From Bacillota bacterium (GTDB lineage: Bacteria > Bacillota > Clostridia > Lachnospirales > Lachnospiraceae), in the NCBI GenBank assembly GCA_022717655.1, contig JAIIAN010000127.1, positions 1-8,666 on the forward strand: a stretch of 8,666 nt of DNA, given 5' to 3'. Below the pieces are notes generated by a model. It ran no database searches and had not been told where the DNA came from. It was given only the letters and a program-made list of their open reading frames with translations. The position numbers and the translations under genes were made by a program. Below, piece by piece: positions 1 through 7,522 of this stretch (positions within the stretch are counted from its first letter, which is position 1; every line of letters begins with the position of its first letter).

Positions 1-55
1 AAATAATGATGAAGATGGAATTGCAGAGGTCATTGAAAAATTCTTTTTGAATTAA
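1..55 (+). CDS. C-terminal tail of a probable Cof-type HAD-IIB family hydrolase (5' truncated by window)
   Basis: Reading from base 2, the frame gives 17 residues, NNDEDGIAEVIEKFFLN, then a TAA at 53-55. The pattern NDEDG(I/V)A-x-x-IEK near the stop is typical of the C-terminus of Cof-type HAD-IIB phosphatases, where a late loop and a final helix close the Rossmann core. These enzymes dephosphorylate sugar phosphates and related small metabolites in the cytoplasm. Only the tail is visible, so no catalytic residue can be checked and the assignment rests on this short recalled motif. The gene runs in the same direction as addB, and no convincing terminator separates them, so read-through into addB is possible. 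Confidence 0.55.
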   Translation, partial: NNDEDGIAEVIEKFFLN

Positions 56-61
56 AGAATT
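39..61 (+). repeat. AT-rich 8-bp inverted repeat over the upstream gene's stop codon
   Basis: AATTCTTT (39-46) pairs with AAAGAATT (54-61) around a 7-base loop. The stem has only one G:C pair, and what follows is GATTCTATA rather than a T-run, so it does not look like an efficient intrinsic terminator. It could slightly stabilise the 3' end of the upstream message, or be chance in AT-rich sequence. Confidence 0.3.
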
Positions 62-74
62 GATTCTATATACT
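47..74 (+). promoter_or_regulatory. Possible sigma-A promoter for addB-addA
   Basis: TTGAAT at 47-52 and TATACT at 69-74 are 16 bases apart, giving four of six and five of six matches to TTGACA and TATAAT. Transcription would start near 81, leaving an untranslated leader of about 56 bases before addB. A second TATACT at 92-97 has no good -35 partner. The -35 lies inside the end of the upstream coding region. AT-rich sequence produces such matches easily, so this is tentative. Confidence 0.33.
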
Positions 75-123
75 TTTGGAAGTAGTAAAGGTATACTTGA
101 AAATTTTTTTGAATGTAAAAGAG

Positions 124-129
124 AAAGGA
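124..129 (+). promoter_or_regulatory. Ribosome binding site of addB
   Basis: AAAGGA ends 7 bases before the ATG at 137. It supports that start, which also places the nucleotide-binding loop at residues 8-15, as is usual for AddB. Confidence 0.7.
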
Positions 130-136
130 AAAACGA

Positions 137-3100
137 ATGTCGTTACATTTTGTGTTTGGCGCATCAGGTGCGGGAAAGTCTTATTATATTTATCAGAAAA
201 TCATACAGGAATCCATTCAGAATCCGAAGAAACAGTATCTGGTATTAGTACCGGAGCAGTTTACGATGCAGACACAGAAAGAGCTGGTCCGGATGCATCC
301 AAGAAAAGGAATTTTAAATATTGATGTCTTAAGTTTTGAACGTCTTGCCTTTCGAGTATTGGAGGAAACAGGCTATCTGTGCGAGGATGTGTTAGAAGAG
401 ACCGGAAAGAGTCTGGTTATCCGAAAAGTGGCACAGAATCATAAGCGGGAATTAAGTGTACTTGGCGAAAAAATGAAACGGCAGGGTTATATCTCTGAAA
501 TGAAATCCATGGTATCTGAGCTTCGGCAGTATGAAGTCTCAAAAGAAGACATGGAAAAAATGCTGGAGTGTGCAAAGGACAAGCCGGAACTTTACTATAA
601 ATTAAAGGATATTGCAGTGCTTTATGACGGTTTTTTTGAGTATCTGGAAGGAAAAGCAATTACAAGAGAAGAAGTACTGGAAGTGCTTGGAAGTATAGCC
701 GGAAAGTCGAAAAAATTAAAAGAGAGCATACTGGTCCTGGATGGTTATACCGGATTTACACCGATTCAGCAAAATGTACTGGAGAAGATTTTACCCCTTT
801 GCGAAGAGATGTATGTGACGGTTACAATCGGGGAAGGGGAACGTCCTTATGTGCAGAGTGATGCGACGAATCTGTTTTATTTAAGTAAGCAGACGGTGAG
901 TAGATTATGCCAGACAGCGTCAAGAGTCGGCTGTCCGGTGGACGATGTGAAAATCAAAGGAAATGCAAGGTTTTTCCATCAGCCGGCACTGGCATTTTTA
1001 GAGCAGAATCTATTTCGTTCCAAAAGAAGCTGTTATACCGAAAGACAGGATTCGATACGGATTCTAGAATGTGCCAATCCAAAAGAAGAAATGGAATATG
1101 TTTCCGGAATGATACACCGGATGGTGCGTCAAAAGAAGATGCGCTGGAGAGATTTTGCAGTCATTACGGCAGACATGGATGTTTATGCAGACTATGCAAA
1201 GAAGATGCTGGAACGTTATGAAATTCCGTGTTTTATCGATGAAAAACAGACGGTGCTTATGAATCCATTTATCGAATTTCTGCGTGCCTGTCTTGATATG
1301 CTGATAGAAAATTATAGTTATGAAAGTGTCTTTCGTTTTCTTCGATGCGGGCTTTTAGATTTAACAGAAGAAGAGATGGACATCTTAGAAAACTACATGC
1401 TTGGAATGGGAATTAAGAGCTGGAAGAAGTGGCAGAAAGAGTGGACACTGGCTTATCGTGGAGAAAATCCCGAGGAAGTTGTAAGAATTGAAGCACTTCG
1501 AGTGCGTCTGATGGAGCTTTTTGAAGGATTTACTTTGCGTATGAAAGTGCGAAAAGCGACGGTATCGGAGCGTGTGCGTGCCTTTTATGAGTTTATTGTC
1601 TCATGCAGGATTCAGCAGAAATTAAAAAAGAGTGAACAGTATTTTGAAGCGCATGGAGAGATGGCAAAAGCGAAAGAATACAGCCAGATTTATGCCATTG
1701 TGATGGATTTGTTCGATAAAATGGTGCAGGTATTGGGGGAAGAAAGTGTCAGTTTAAGAGAGTTTAAAGAACTCTTAGAGGCAGGACTTTCCGAGGCAAA
1801 AGTGGGAATTATTCCTCCAAGTACAGACCAGGTACTGGTTGGAGATATGGAGCGAACCCGTTTAAAAGACATTCAGATTCTATTTTTTGTCGGAGTTAAT
1901 GATGGGAAAATTCCAAGAGAAGATGGTGGTGGAAAAATTTTATCAGAATTAAACCGTGAAGATTTGAAACTGTCTGAAGTAGCGCTTGCGCCAACTGCAA
2001 AAGAAAATCTGTATACACAGAAATTTTATCTGTATTTGAATCTGACGAAACCATCAAAGCAGTTATTCCTCTCTTACAGCAAGCAGAGTGCAGATGGAGA
2101 GGCAATGCTTCCCTCTTTTTTAATTGGAAATTTAAGAAAGATGTTTGCGGATTTGCCGGTGGAAAAAGTCAGACAAAATGACAGCTTTGCATTTGAAAAG
2201 ACCGAGCAGGCATTTACATATCTTGCGAAAGGGTTTCAAACTATTCGAAAAGAGCTGCCGTCTAAACATTGGCAGGAATTATTTTTGTGGTTTGCTTCAC
2301 AGGAAGAATGGCAGGAGAGAGTAAAAGGTCTGATGGAGAGTGCATTTCCAAAGGAGACGGTGGATAATATCGGAAGAAGTGTAGCAAAGGCACTTTATGG
2401 ACAGGTATTGGAAAACAGCGCAACCAGACTGGAACTTTTTGCAAAGTGTGCCTGTGCGCATTTTCTCTCTTACGGGCTGGAATTAAAAGAACGTACTGCC
2501 TATGAATTTAATGCAATGGATATGGGAAATGTGCTTCATTCTGGATTGGAACGCTTTGCAAGACACATCAAAGAACAGGGTGTGGAATGGGATGAAATCA
2601 GTCTTGAAGAGATGGAAAAACTCGCAGATTCCTGTGTGGAAGAAGCCGTTGATTCCTATGGGAATACCGTGCTTCAAAGTGATGCAAGAAATGCTTATAT
2701 GGTCAATCGTGTCAAACGAATGATGCGAAGAACGGTTTGGGCACTTGCGAAACAGATGGAACAGGGCGAATTTAAACCGAGTCGGTTTGAGGTTTCCTTT
2801 GCGATGGCAGATTCGTTAGAAAGTGTCAATATTGCGCTTTCAGAAGAGGAGACAATGAAATTAAAAGGCAGGATTGACCGTGTGGATGTGTGTGAAGATT
2901 CTGAAAATGTCTATGTAAAAGTCATTGACTATAAATCAGGAAATACCGCATTTGATTTAGTGGCACTGTATCACGGGCTTCAGCTTCAGCTTGTGCTGTA
3001 TTTAAATGCGGCAATGGAACTGGAACAAAGAACTCATCCGGATAAAAACGTACTTCCGGCAGGGATTTTTTATTATAATATCAAAGACCCGATTGTGGAC

Positions 3101-3580
3101 TGTGTAGAAAAGGAATCAGAGGAAGCTTTAAATCAGAGACTGTTAAAGCAACTCAGAATGAATGGACTGGCATCTGCCGACCCGGAGATTTTAAAACGTC
3201 TGGACAAGGGACTCGAAGAGAAAGGAGCATCTTCAAACAGTATTCCGGTTTCGATTAACAAAAGCGGAGGACTTTCTAAGACTTCAAGTGCGGTAGATGA
3301 GGAACATTTTGAACTGGTTTCAGGCTATGTCAAACATAAGATACAGGAAATCGGACAGCGTATTTTAAAGGGAGAAGCGTCGGTTTCACCGTATGAGATG
3401 GGACAAAGAAATGCCTGTCAGTATTGCCCATATCAAGGTGCCTGTGGGTTTGATGAGAAGAAAGAAGGATGTGGATACCGCAGACTGGCGCAGGTAAAAA
3501 GTGAGGAAATCTGGAAAGGCATGGAAGAACAGATGCAGCAGAGCGAAAAAGCAGAAAATGAAAAGGGGGAAAAGAAATAA
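137..3580 (+). CDS. addB: ATP-dependent helicase/deoxyribonuclease subunit B (AddB)
   Basis: AddB is the second subunit of the cytoplasmic AddAB complex, which unwinds and degrades broken DNA ends and, after meeting a Chi site, leaves a 3' single-stranded tail for RecA. AddB's nuclease cuts the 5'-ended strand. The 1147 residues are close to the roughly 1166 of the Bacillus subtilis protein. Visible features in order are the Walker A loop GASGAGKS (8-15); the conserved VPEQFT (38-43); GIIPPSTD (557-564); the family motif GVNDGKIP (586-593); H801 in GNVLHSGLERF; D914 in GRIDRVD; and D931/K933 in DYKSG followed by Q951-x3-Y955, together forming a RecB-type nuclease site. The iron-sulfur staple cysteines are C771 and C1094-x2-C1097-x5-C1103, with the last three spaced as in B. 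subtilis AddB. The residue after C771 is Ala where Pro is common, and C773 is an extra nearby cysteine. The C-terminus is a Lys/Glu-rich tail. The stop abuts addA directly, so the two subunits are almost certainly co-translated. I see no frameshift or truncation. Confidence 0.97.
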   Translation: MSLHFVFGASGAGKSYYIYQKIIQESIQNPKKQYLVLVPEQFTMQTQKELVRMHPRKGILNIDVLSFERLAFRVLEETGYLCEDVLEETGKSLVIRKVAQNHKRELSVLGEKMKRQGYISEMKSMVSELRQYEVSKEDMEKMLECAKDKPELYYKLKDIAVLYDGFFEYLEGKAITREEVLEVLGSIAGKSKKLKESILVLDGYTGFTPIQQNVLEKILPLCEEMYVTVTIGEGERPYVQSDATNLFYLSKQTVSRLCQTASRVGCPVDDVKIKGNARFFHQPALAFLEQNLFRSKRSCYTERQDSIRILECANPKEEMEYVSGMIHRMVRQKKMRWRDFAVITADMDVYADYAKKMLERYEIPCFIDEKQTVLMNPFIEFLRACLDMLIENYSYESVFRFLRCGLLDLTEEEMDILENYMLGMGIKSWKKWQKEWTLAYRGENPEEVVRIEALRVRLMELFEGFTLRMKVRKATVSERVRAFYEFIVSCRIQQKLKKSEQYFEAHGEMAKAKEYSQIYAIVMDLFDKMVQVLGEESVSLREFKELLEAGLSEAKVGIIPPSTDQVLVGDMERTRLKDIQILFFVGVNDGKIPREDGGGKILSELNREDLKLSEVALAPTAKENLYTQKFYLYLNLTKPSKQLFLSYSKQSADGEAMLPSFLIGNLRKMFADLPVEKVRQNDSFAFEKTEQAFTYLAKGFQTIRKELPSKHWQELFLWFASQEEWQERVKGLMESAFPKETVDNIGRSVAKALYGQVLENSATRLELFAKCACAHFLSYGLELKERTAYEFNAMDMGNVLHSGLERFARHIKEQGVEWDEISLEEMEKLADSCVEEAVDSYGNTVLQSDARNAYMVNRVKRMMRRTVWALAKQMEQGEFKPSRFEVSFAMADSLESVNIALSEEETMKLKGRIDRVDVCEDSENVYVKVIDYKSGNTAFDLVALYHGLQLQLVLYLNAAMELEQRTHPDKNVLPAGIFYYNIKDPIVDCVEKESEEALNQRLLKQLRMNGLASADPEILKRLDKGLEEKGASSNSIPVSINKSGGLSKTSSAVDEEHFELVSGYVKHKIQEIGQRILKGEASVSPYEMGQRNACQYCPYQGACGFDEKKEGCGYRRLAQVKSEEIWKGMEEQMQQSEKAENEKGEKK
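3564..3570 (+). promoter_or_regulatory. Ribosome binding site of addA inside the end of addB
   Basis: AGGGGGA ends 10 bases before the ATG at 3581 and lies within the last codons of addB. A second in-frame ATG at 3587 would sit 16 bases away, which is too far, so 3581 is the better start. Confidence 0.6.
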
Positions 3581-6500
3581 ATGGAAATGAAATGGACCCC
3601 AGAACAGCAGAAAGTCATAGAGACGAGAAATGCAAATGTATTAGTCAGTGCGGCAGCAGGAAGTGGAAAGACGGCGGTGCTTGTGGCAAGAATCCTTTCA
3701 ATGATTACAGATTTGGAGCATCCGGTTTCGATTGATGAACTTTTGATTGTGACCTTTACAAGAGCGGCAGCAGGAGAGATGAGAGAGCGAATCCGCCTTG
3801 CGATAGAAGCTCGAATCGAGGAGGAAGAGAAGCAGGAGGACAGTCCGAAAAAAGAGCAGATGTTAGAGCATTTAAGAAAGCAGAATACCCTGCTTCATCA
3901 TGCACTGATTACAACGATTGATAGCTTTTGTGCGTATATTGTGCGGAATTATTTTCATTTAATTGACTTAGACCCATCTTTTCGTGTGGGTGAAGAAGGG
4001 GAACTGCGTATGCTTCAGGGAGATGTGGCAGAGCGGATTTTAGGTGAAGCTTATGAAGAGGGAAGTGAAGAATTTCATGAGTTTGTAGAGGCATTTTCCA
4101 CAGAGCGTTCCGATGATGGGTTGGTGGAGTTGATACGCAGATTGTATACCTTTTCAACGAGTTATCCCTATCCAAAAGAATGGCTGGTATCCTGTAAAGA
4201 TGCATATCAGATTTCATCTGTAAAAGAGGTGGAAGAAGCATCGTGGATGCAGTTGTTAAAGTCCGATATCGAAAAAAATCTGGAAGAAATCCGTATGCTT
4301 GCAGAAGCAGGAATTGCACTGTGTTGGCAGGAAGATGGACCATATCTTTACGAAGAAGCCTTAAGTCAGGATTTAAAAACGGTGAAACAGCTGTTAGAAG
4401 CAGACAGCTTTGAAGCACAGCAGGAGGTTTTTTCCCATCTTTCTTATGCAAGATTATCGGGCAAAAAAATGCCGGAAGCATCGGAAAACAAAAAAGAACT
4501 GGTAAAAAATTATCGAAATCAAATCAAAGACGGTTTAAATGAAATCAAAGAACAGTACTTTGGTGTGCCGTTTGAAACAGCAGCTAAATATTTGCAGGAA
4601 GCCGGAGGACCGGTTGGGGTTTTGATTGATTTAACCCTTCGTTTTTCAGAGGCGTTTGCGGAGAAAAAACGGGAAAAGAATCTGCTTGATTATTCGGATT
4701 TGGAACACTTTGCACTGGAAATTTTGATTCATCATACGGAAAATGGGGATGAGCGAAGTGAGGCAGCGAAGGAACTTTCTGCCCATTTTTATGAGGTTTT
4801 AATTGATGAATATCAGGATAGCAATCTGGTACAGGAAAAATTGTTGACTGCGGTATCAAGGATGGAAGAGGGACAAAATAACATCTTTATGGTAGGAGAT
4901 GTGAAGCAGAGTATTTATCGTTTCCGCCTTGCAAGACCGGATTTATTTATGGAAAAATATCATTCTTATTCGCAGGAAACCGGAGATAAAGTACGAATTG
5001 ACCTGCATAAAAATTTCCGAAGCAGAGAGGAAGTTCTAGCAGGAATCAACTTTATCTTTTACCAGATTATGGGAGAGAGTCTGGGCGGAGTGGAGTACGA
5101 CGAAGATGCGGCACTCTATGCCGGAGCGGTGTTTGAAGAAAACAGTGAGCCGGTGTCAAGGGAGACGGAACTATTGCTGGTGGAAAGCGATGAATCCGAA
5201 TGGAAACAGATGGAAACCGAAGAAAATATACAGGAACTCGAAGCGAGACTTGTGGCAGATAAAATTCAGGAAATCGTTGGAAAGTTTCAGGTTGTCGATA
5301 AGGAAAATGGCGGTTATAGAAAAGCCGAGTACAGCGATATTGTGATTTTACTGCGCACGATGAATGGCTGGGCGGAAAATTTTAAAAAGATTCTCGAGAG
5401 TCGTGGAATTCCTGCAAGTGTAACGACAAAGACTGGATATTTTTCAGCGCAGGAAGTCGTAACGGTCTTAAATTACCTTCGGATTTTGGATAATCCGCTT
5501 CAGGATATTCCATTTGCCGGAGTGCTTTTAAATCTGCCGGATGCCTTTACGATGGAAGAACTGGCAAAGATAAAATGTGCCGGAAAAGAAAGTGCAGATG
5601 AGACACTTAAATTCTTTGGATGTATGCTTTTGTATGAGAAAACGGACAGAGAGGCAGAAATTCAAAGAAAAATCAGCCGATTTTTAGAACAGTTTTACAC
5701 ACTGCGTGCGAAAGTTGCCTATACGCCAATCCATGAGCTGTTATGGGATATTTATGAGAGTCTTGGTCTGATAGAATATTATATGGCAAATGCGCTTGGA
5801 GAACAGAAAAAAGCAAATCTTGAGATGCTTTTTGAGAAGGCAAGAGATTATGAAAAGACAAGCTATCGAGGGCTGTTTAACTTTGTGCGTTACATTGAAA
5901 ATCTGCAAAAATACCAGATTGATTTTGGAGAAGCAGACATCACGGCGAGTCAGGAAAATACCGTAAAGATTATGAGTATTCATAAAAGCAAAGGGCTTGA
6001 GTTTCCGATTGTCTTTGTATCCGGGCTTGGAAAATTGTTTAATCAGCAGGATGCCAGAGCGTCACTTGTGATTCATCCGGATTTGGGAATCGGTGCAGAC
6101 TGGATTGATACAAAACGTAGAACAAAAGCACCGACGTTATTAAAGAAAGCCGTTCAGCGTCAGATTCAGCTTGAAAATCTGGGAGAAGAACTGCGTGTGC
6201 TTTATGTAGCTTTGACCAGAGCAAAAGAAAAATTATATTTGACTGGGGCAGTCAGCAAGTTAGAAAAACGGCTCGAAGGACTTGAGATGGTAAAAAATGA
6301 AGAAGAGACACGTCTGTCTTATGGAAAACTTGTGAAAGCAAGAACGTATCTGGAATGGATTTTTCCGGCACTTGCAAGACACGGCTGTATGGACGGACTC
6401 TATCAGCAATATGAATATTCCTGCCCTGTGAGCCATCCGTTGCATGAAGAAAATGCTCCGTTTTTGATTACTGTAAAATCACCGGTTGAGTTTGTTTTAA

Positions 6501-7363
6501 GTGAGGCAAAAGAGCGAAGTGAGCAGTTAATCAAAGAACAGGAATTGATTGCAGGAATGGAGAGTGCATCTTCAGATGAGCGGATAAGAAAAGAAATACA
6601 GGAACAGTTTTTGTGGGAATATCCGTGGCAAAAAGAAGCCGAAGTTCCGGCGAAAGTAACGGTTTCGGAAGTGAAACGGATGCAGTTTGAAGATGAAGAA
6701 AGTGTTTCCTTTGAAGAGAGTGCTTCTTTTATGGACCAGCTTCTTGGAGAAGAACTGCTTGCAGAGGAAAATTTGGAAGAAGAATTGCCGGAAATTGAGC
6801 CGTATATTCCGGCATTTATGCAGGAAGAAGGCGAGGTTTTAGTCGGGGCAGACCGTGGAAATGCGTATCATAAGGTACTGCAGTGGCTGGATTTTACCGA
6901 TACGGATACCAAAACGGCAGTAAAAAATCAGCTTGCAAAACTTAGAGAAGAACAAAAAATAGATGAATCGGTTTATGTGACAGTAAAATCCGAAAAGATT
7001 TTTGCACTGGCTAATTCGAGAATTGGAAAACGAATGAAACAGGCGCAAAGCGAGGGATGCTTATTCCGTGAACAGCCCTTTGTGATTGAAGTTTTGGCTT
7101 CAGATATCTTAAAAACAGAGAGCGGAGAAGAGACGATGCTGGTACAGGGAATCATCGATGCATTTTTTGAAGAAAACGGAAAGATTGTTTTATTAGACTA
7201 TAAAACGGACTATGTGGAACAGCGGGATGGAAGTGACTTGATTGGAAAGTATGGAATCCAACTAAACTATTATCAGAAAGCATTGGAGCGGATGTTAGAA
7301 AAACCGGTGGAAGAAAAATATATTTATTCCGTGAATCTGGAGCGGGCGTTTGCGGTAGAATAG
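3581..7363 (+). CDS. addA: ATP-dependent helicase/nuclease subunit A (AddA)
   Basis: AddA is the motor subunit of AddAB: a superfamily 1A 3'-5' helicase fused to a RecB-type nuclease that cuts the 3'-ended strand. Its 1260 residues compare with about 1232 in B. subtilis. The helicase motifs are all present in order: Q motif WTPEQQ (5-10); Walker A AAAGSGKT (24-31); motif Ia TFTRAAAGEM (58-67); motif II DEYQD (409-413); motif III VGDVKQSIYRFR (438-449); motif IV HKNFRSR (476-482); motif V SIHKSKGLEF (around 800-809); and motif VI VLYVALTRAKEKL (from 873). The nuclease domain starts near VSEVKRM (1028-1034) and carries H1097 (GNAYH), D1193 (GIIDAF), D1206 and K1208 (LDYKTD), and Q1227-x3-Y1231. 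D1193, D1206 and K1208 have the same spacing as D1067, D1080 and K1082 of E. coli RecB. Between them, 1037-1085 is a strongly acidic linker with 19 Asp/Glu and no Lys/Arg. The enzyme appears intact and active. Confidence 0.98.
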   Translation: MEMKWTPEQQKVIETRNANVLVSAAAGSGKTAVLVARILSMITDLEHPVSIDELLIVTFTRAAAGEMRERIRLAIEARIEEEEKQEDSPKKEQMLEHLRKQNTLLHHALITTIDSFCAYIVRNYFHLIDLDPSFRVGEEGELRMLQGDVAERILGEAYEEGSEEFHEFVEAFSTERSDDGLVELIRRLYTFSTSYPYPKEWLVSCKDAYQISSVKEVEEASWMQLLKSDIEKNLEEIRMLAEAGIALCWQEDGPYLYEEALSQDLKTVKQLLEADSFEAQQEVFSHLSYARLSGKKMPEASENKKELVKNYRNQIKDGLNEIKEQYFGVPFETAAKYLQEAGGPVGVLIDLTLRFSEAFAEKKREKNLLDYSDLEHFALEILIHHTENGDERSEAAKELSAHFYEVLIDEYQDSNLVQEKLLTAVSRMEEGQNNIFMVGDVKQSIYRFRLARPDLFMEKYHSYSQETGDKVRIDLHKNFRSREEVLAGINFIFYQIMGESLGGVEYDEDAALYAGAVFEENSEPVSRETELLLVESDESEWKQMETEENIQELEARLVADKIQEIVGKFQVVDKENGGYRKAEYSDIVILLRTMNGWAENFKKILESRGIPASVTTKTGYFSAQEVVTVLNYLRILDNPLQDIPFAGVLLNLPDAFTMEELAKIKCAGKESADETLKFFGCMLLYEKTDREAEIQRKISRFLEQFYTLRAKVAYTPIHELLWDIYESLGLIEYYMANALGEQKKANLEMLFEKARDYEKTSYRGLFNFVRYIENLQKYQIDFGEADITASQENTVKIMSIHKSKGLEFPIVFVSGLGKLFNQQDARASLVIHPDLGIGADWIDTKRRTKAPTLLKKAVQRQIQLENLGEELRVLYVALTRAKEKLYLTGAVSKLEKRLEGLEMVKNEEETRLSYGKLVKARTYLEWIFPALARHGCMDGLYQQYEYSCPVSHPLHEENAPFLITVKSPVEFVLSEAKERSEQLIKEQELIAGMESASSDERIRKEIQEQFLWEYPWQKEAEVPAKVTVSEVKRMQFEDEESVSFEESASFMDQLLGEELLAEENLEEELPEIEPYIPAFMQEEGEVLVGADRGNAYHKVLQWLDFTDTDTKTAVKNQLAKLREEQKIDESVYVTVKSEKIFALANSRIGKRMKQAQSEGCLFREQPFVIEVLASDILKTESGEETMLVQGIIDAFFEENGKIVLLDYKTDYVEQRDGSDLIGKYGIQLNYYQKALERMLEKPVEEKYIYSVNLERAFAVE

Positions 7364-7367
7364 AGAG

Positions 7368-7410
7368 AATGGAAGGTTTTTGAGAAGAAGAGAAAACCTT
7401 CCATTTTTTT
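7368..7410 (+). terminator. Intrinsic terminator of the addAB unit
   Basis: AATGGAAGGTTTT (7368-7380) pairs perfectly with AAAACCTTCCATT (7393-7405) around a 12-base purine-rich loop. A run of seven T at 7404-7410, partly in the stem, then G and TTTT follow. The stem begins five bases after the addA stop. The other strand has no T-run after the stem, so it should work only in the + direction. It separates addAB from the PadR unit. Confidence 0.9.
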
Positions 7411-7418
7411 GTTTTATA

Positions 7419-7432
7419 AAATCTTAAGATTT
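7419..7432. repeat. 14-bp perfect palindrome upstream of the padR promoter
   Basis: AAATCTTAAGATTT is a perfect dyad centred between 7425 and 7426. It lies after the terminator and about 17 bases before the -35 box. With no loop it cannot easily form a hairpin, and the shape fits a binding site for a dimeric regulator. Which protein, if any, binds it cannot be told from this window. Confidence 0.4.
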
Positions 7433-7448
7433 CTTTTGTATAATATTA

Positions 7449-7478
7449 TTGACAAAACTATATTATATAACGTATAGT
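7449..7478 (+). promoter_or_regulatory. Strong sigma-A promoter for padR-DUF1700-DUF4097
   Basis: A perfect TTGACA -35 box at 7449-7454 is followed after 18 bases by TATAGT at 7473-7478, which matches TATAAT at five of six positions. Transcription should start near 7485, giving a leader of about 38 bases before the padR ATG. It lies immediately after the addAB terminator, so the downstream genes form a separate unit. Confidence 0.8.
7457..7478. promoter_or_regulatory. Candidate operator (ACTATA-N10-TATAGT) over the promoter spacer and -10
   Basis: ACTATA at 7457-7462 and TATAGT at 7473-7478 form an inverted repeat. The four central bases, TATA, continue the symmetry, so eight of eleven half-site positions match. 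It covers most of the spacer and the whole -10 box, so a protein bound here would block RNA polymerase. PadR proteins usually repress their own genes by binding dyads at the promoter, making the gene just downstream the natural candidate. The -10 sequence itself forces part of the symmetry, so this is an inference. Confidence 0.4.
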
Positions 7479-7479
7479 A

Positions 7480-7487
7480 TTGTACAA
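7480..7487. promoter_or_regulatory. TTGTACAA palindrome at the predicted transcription start
   Basis: A perfect 8-bp dyad lies 1 base after the -10 box, over the expected start site. Its GTAC core is like the GTAC-centred sites known for some PadR regulators. It is short enough to be chance. Confidence 0.3.
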
Positions 7488-7506
7488 GAAATAACTTCAC
7501 AAAAAA

Positions 7507-7514
7507 AGAGGTGA
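7507..7514 (+). promoter_or_regulatory. Ribosome binding site of padR, which decides the start codon
   Basis: AGAGGTGA matches the anti-Shine-Dalgarno well and ends 8 bases before the ATG at 7523. An in-frame GTG at 7511 lies inside this same element and so cannot serve as the start. Confidence 0.8.
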
Positions 7515-7522
7515 ATATAGAT

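Noticed and set aside
39..61. Terminator for the upstream HAD-like gene
   Set aside because: The stem has a single G:C pair and no following T-run, so efficient termination is unlikely.
60..324. Short + strand frames overlapping the start of addB
   Set aside because: They run out of frame with addB through its nucleotide-binding region and have no family resemblance. The addB start at 137 has its own ribosome binding site.
3909..4481. 190-codon open frame on the minus strand opposite addA
   Set aside because: It lies wholly against a conserved part of addA. Its product is a Leu/Pro/His-rich string of the kind produced by the complement of Glu/Lys/Ala-rich codons, has no recognisable domain, and I see no ribosome binding site or promoter for it.
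7439..7444. TATAAT as an additional -10 box upstream of padR
   Set aside because: It is a perfect hexamer, but no credible -35 lies 16-18 bases upstream, where the sequence is the ATAAAATC region after the terminator. TTGACA/TATAGT downstream is a much better pair.
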